Shown here: piece by piece, positions 63,890 to 64,000 of the stretch | How the letters are laid out: every line of letters starts with the position of its first letter | How positions within the stretch are numbered: position 1 is the first letter of the stretch | Origin: Antennarius striatus | Lineage: Eukaryota > Chordata > Actinopteri > Lophiiformes > Antennariidae | Reading direction: 5' to 3' | Assembly: GCF_040054535.1 (NCBI RefSeq) | Contig: NC_090797.1 | Location: 6,131,001-6,195,000 of the forward strand | DNA: 64,000 bases | Position numbers and translations under genes: made by a program | Notes under the pieces: generated by a model | Seen by the model: the letters and a program-made list of their open reading frames with translations, nothing else | What the model was told of the DNA's origin: nothing | Databases searched by the model: none

Positions 63890-63930
63890 GCTATTACATC
63901 CCAGGGGATGAGGTCTTCTGGCTTTCATGA
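63890..63930 (+). CDS. Possible third exon of the mucin-like gene (ends in a stop)
   Basis: A good acceptor (CTCATTGCAG) is followed in the correct phase 1 by codons for GYYIPGDEVFWLS and TGA. If it is the terminal exon, the protein is 398 residues and has no membrane anchor. It could equally be an alternative terminal exon or a chance acceptor, with the main transcript continuing beyond the window. Confidence 0.35.
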
Positions 63931-64000
63931 GCCGCCTTGTCTAGTGGTTTGGTTTTCACATCAAAATACCTAAAAGGCATCAGCATCACTTGCCCTTTGT
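63931..64000. other. Window edge
   Basis: 70 bases after the candidate terminal exon; nothing further recognised. Confidence 0.4.

Overview
The window looks like teleost (ray-finned fish) nuclear DNA, most likely from a spiny-rayed fish. The base composition is AT-rich, (CA/TG)n microsatellites up to 176 bp are abundant, introns split the genes, remnants of fish-type non-LTR retrotransposons are present, and the leptin resembles the fish leptin-B type. The species cannot be named from sequence alone.

Layout. Bases 1 to about 34,700 contain no protein-coding exon that I can support. The stretch holds microsatellites, scattered palindromes, two CTCF-like motifs near 24.6 and 25.1 kb, a CpG-rich patch at 28.4 kb, and a GC/CpG-richer zone at 30.1-31.8 kb. 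That zone has a cAMP-response element and two tandem near-consensus RE1/NRSE (REST-binding) elements. At 34.73-34.80 kb lies a complete mir-129 precursor with both mature arms recognisable, followed 40 bases later by a second perfect hairpin. At 41.4-42.6 kb is an intact leptin gene: a TATA-like box, a non-coding first exon, two coding exons separated by an 88-bp intron, and a poly(A) signal. At 45.1-46.9 kb, on the minus strand, is a three-exon gene for a TMEM53/DUF829-family alpha/beta-hydrolase-like protein of 336 residues. From 56.8 kb a plus-strand gene encodes a secreted, Ser/Thr/Pro-rich mucin-like N-terminus that I could not assign to a family. A second exon lies at 62.0 kb and a possible third at 63.9 kb.

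Context. In mammals the order is LRRC4 (inside SND1), MIR129-1, LEP, RBM28. The mir-129 to leptin adjacency and orientation are kept here, which supports orthology of this segment to human 7q32.1. The large non-coding left part is consistent with regulatory DNA of a neural gene such as LRRC4 lying outside the window, but that is inference. Mobile elements seen are two degenerate LINE 3' ends (37.8 and 38.3 kb), one non-autonomous DNA transposon with nested inverted repeats (39.6-39.9 kb), and a doubtful Harbinger-like relic near 52.4 kb.

Exon boundaries were read by eye from GT/AG signals and reading-frame continuity. No alignment, RNA or database search was possible.
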